From assembly GCA_026387845.1 (NCBI GenBank), contig JAPLKX010000397.1, forward strand, positions 1 through 6,407: a stretch of 6,407 nucleotides of DNA, read 5' to 3'. Positions 6,272 through 6,407 of the stretch are shown piece by piece. The translations under genes were made by a program, and so were the position numbers. This DNA is from Candidatus Hydrogenedentota bacterium (lineage in GTDB: Bacteria; Hydrogenedentota; Hydrogenedentia; Hydrogenedentales; SLHB01). Every line of letters starts with the position of its first letter. Position 1 is the first letter of the stretch. The notes under the pieces are model-generated. The model saw only the letters and a list, made by a program, of their open reading frames with translations, ran no database searches and was not told where the DNA came from.

Positions 6272-6407
6272 GGATTTTGCCCGCGGCAGTAGGCGCGGTC
6301 GTCTCGCCCGCGCCGTCCAGACCACTGCCTATGATCAACGATAAAGGCCCTGGTCAACCACACAGCGGAACAAGGAAGCTTTCTAAGATCGGCCTGCCAG
6401 TGGTCCA

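Noticed and set aside
6222..6338. A 39-codon N-terminal extension of menB from an upstream ATG at 6338
   Set aside because: MenB homology begins after Met at 6221, which has an excellent Shine-Dalgarno sequence. The extension would translate the promoter and ribosome site.
6320..6405. Inverted repeat GACCACTG (6320-6327) and CAGTGGTC (6398-6405)
   Set aside because: It is only eight bases with a 70-base spacer and no supporting context. This is expected by chance in a window of this size.

Overview
The window is GC-rich bacterial DNA (apart from one AT-rich promoter) and looks like part of a Gram-negative, probably uncultured, genome. No single marker fixes the taxon. A tripartite-type RND exporter, a Gfo/Idh/MocA oxidoreductase of the kind abundant in PVC-group and Hydrogenedentes-like bacteria, a classical menaquinone gene (menB) and two kinds of intergenic repeat together suggest that neighbourhood. 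This placement is inference and of low to moderate confidence.

Layout. Positions 2-58 are the C-terminal tail of an upstream gene. It is followed after one base by a lipoprotein-type periplasmic adaptor (60-1271), which overlaps by one base a full-length RND inner-membrane permease (1271-4360). These form a tightly coupled efflux operon in which both complete genes look intact. Positions 4361-4749 carry no gene. They hold a strong REP-like inverted repeat, two or three smaller hairpins, and a sigma70-like promoter with overlapping AT-rich palindromes just before a TetR-type start.

The right third is decayed or mis-joined. The TetR-family gene starting at 4750 keeps only about its first 30 residues. 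At about 4839 it runs, in the wrong frame, into the C-terminal part of a Gfo/Idh/MocA oxidoreductase that ends at 5390 and is followed by a strong intrinsic terminator (5407-5449). A short tandem 9-base repeat (5452-5478) separates this from a convergent minus-strand menB (6221 down to 5494). menB has a good promoter/RBS region but an out-of-frame internal deletion that removes about 32 residues, including most of the catalytic core.

How the parts relate. The adaptor and permease would form an efflux pump with an outer-membrane channel not seen here. The truncated TetR gene may once have been a local regulator, and its control region looks intact while its product does not. Two independent deletion junctions lie about 1 kb apart beside an intact operon. 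They are either real genome decay or assembly errors, and raw-read mapping would separate the two. The other point of interest is the permease, which lacks the usual TM4 Asp-Asp and TM10 Lys proton-relay residues. I did not find a convincing new multi-gene system. Positions 6272-6407 show nothing I can support.
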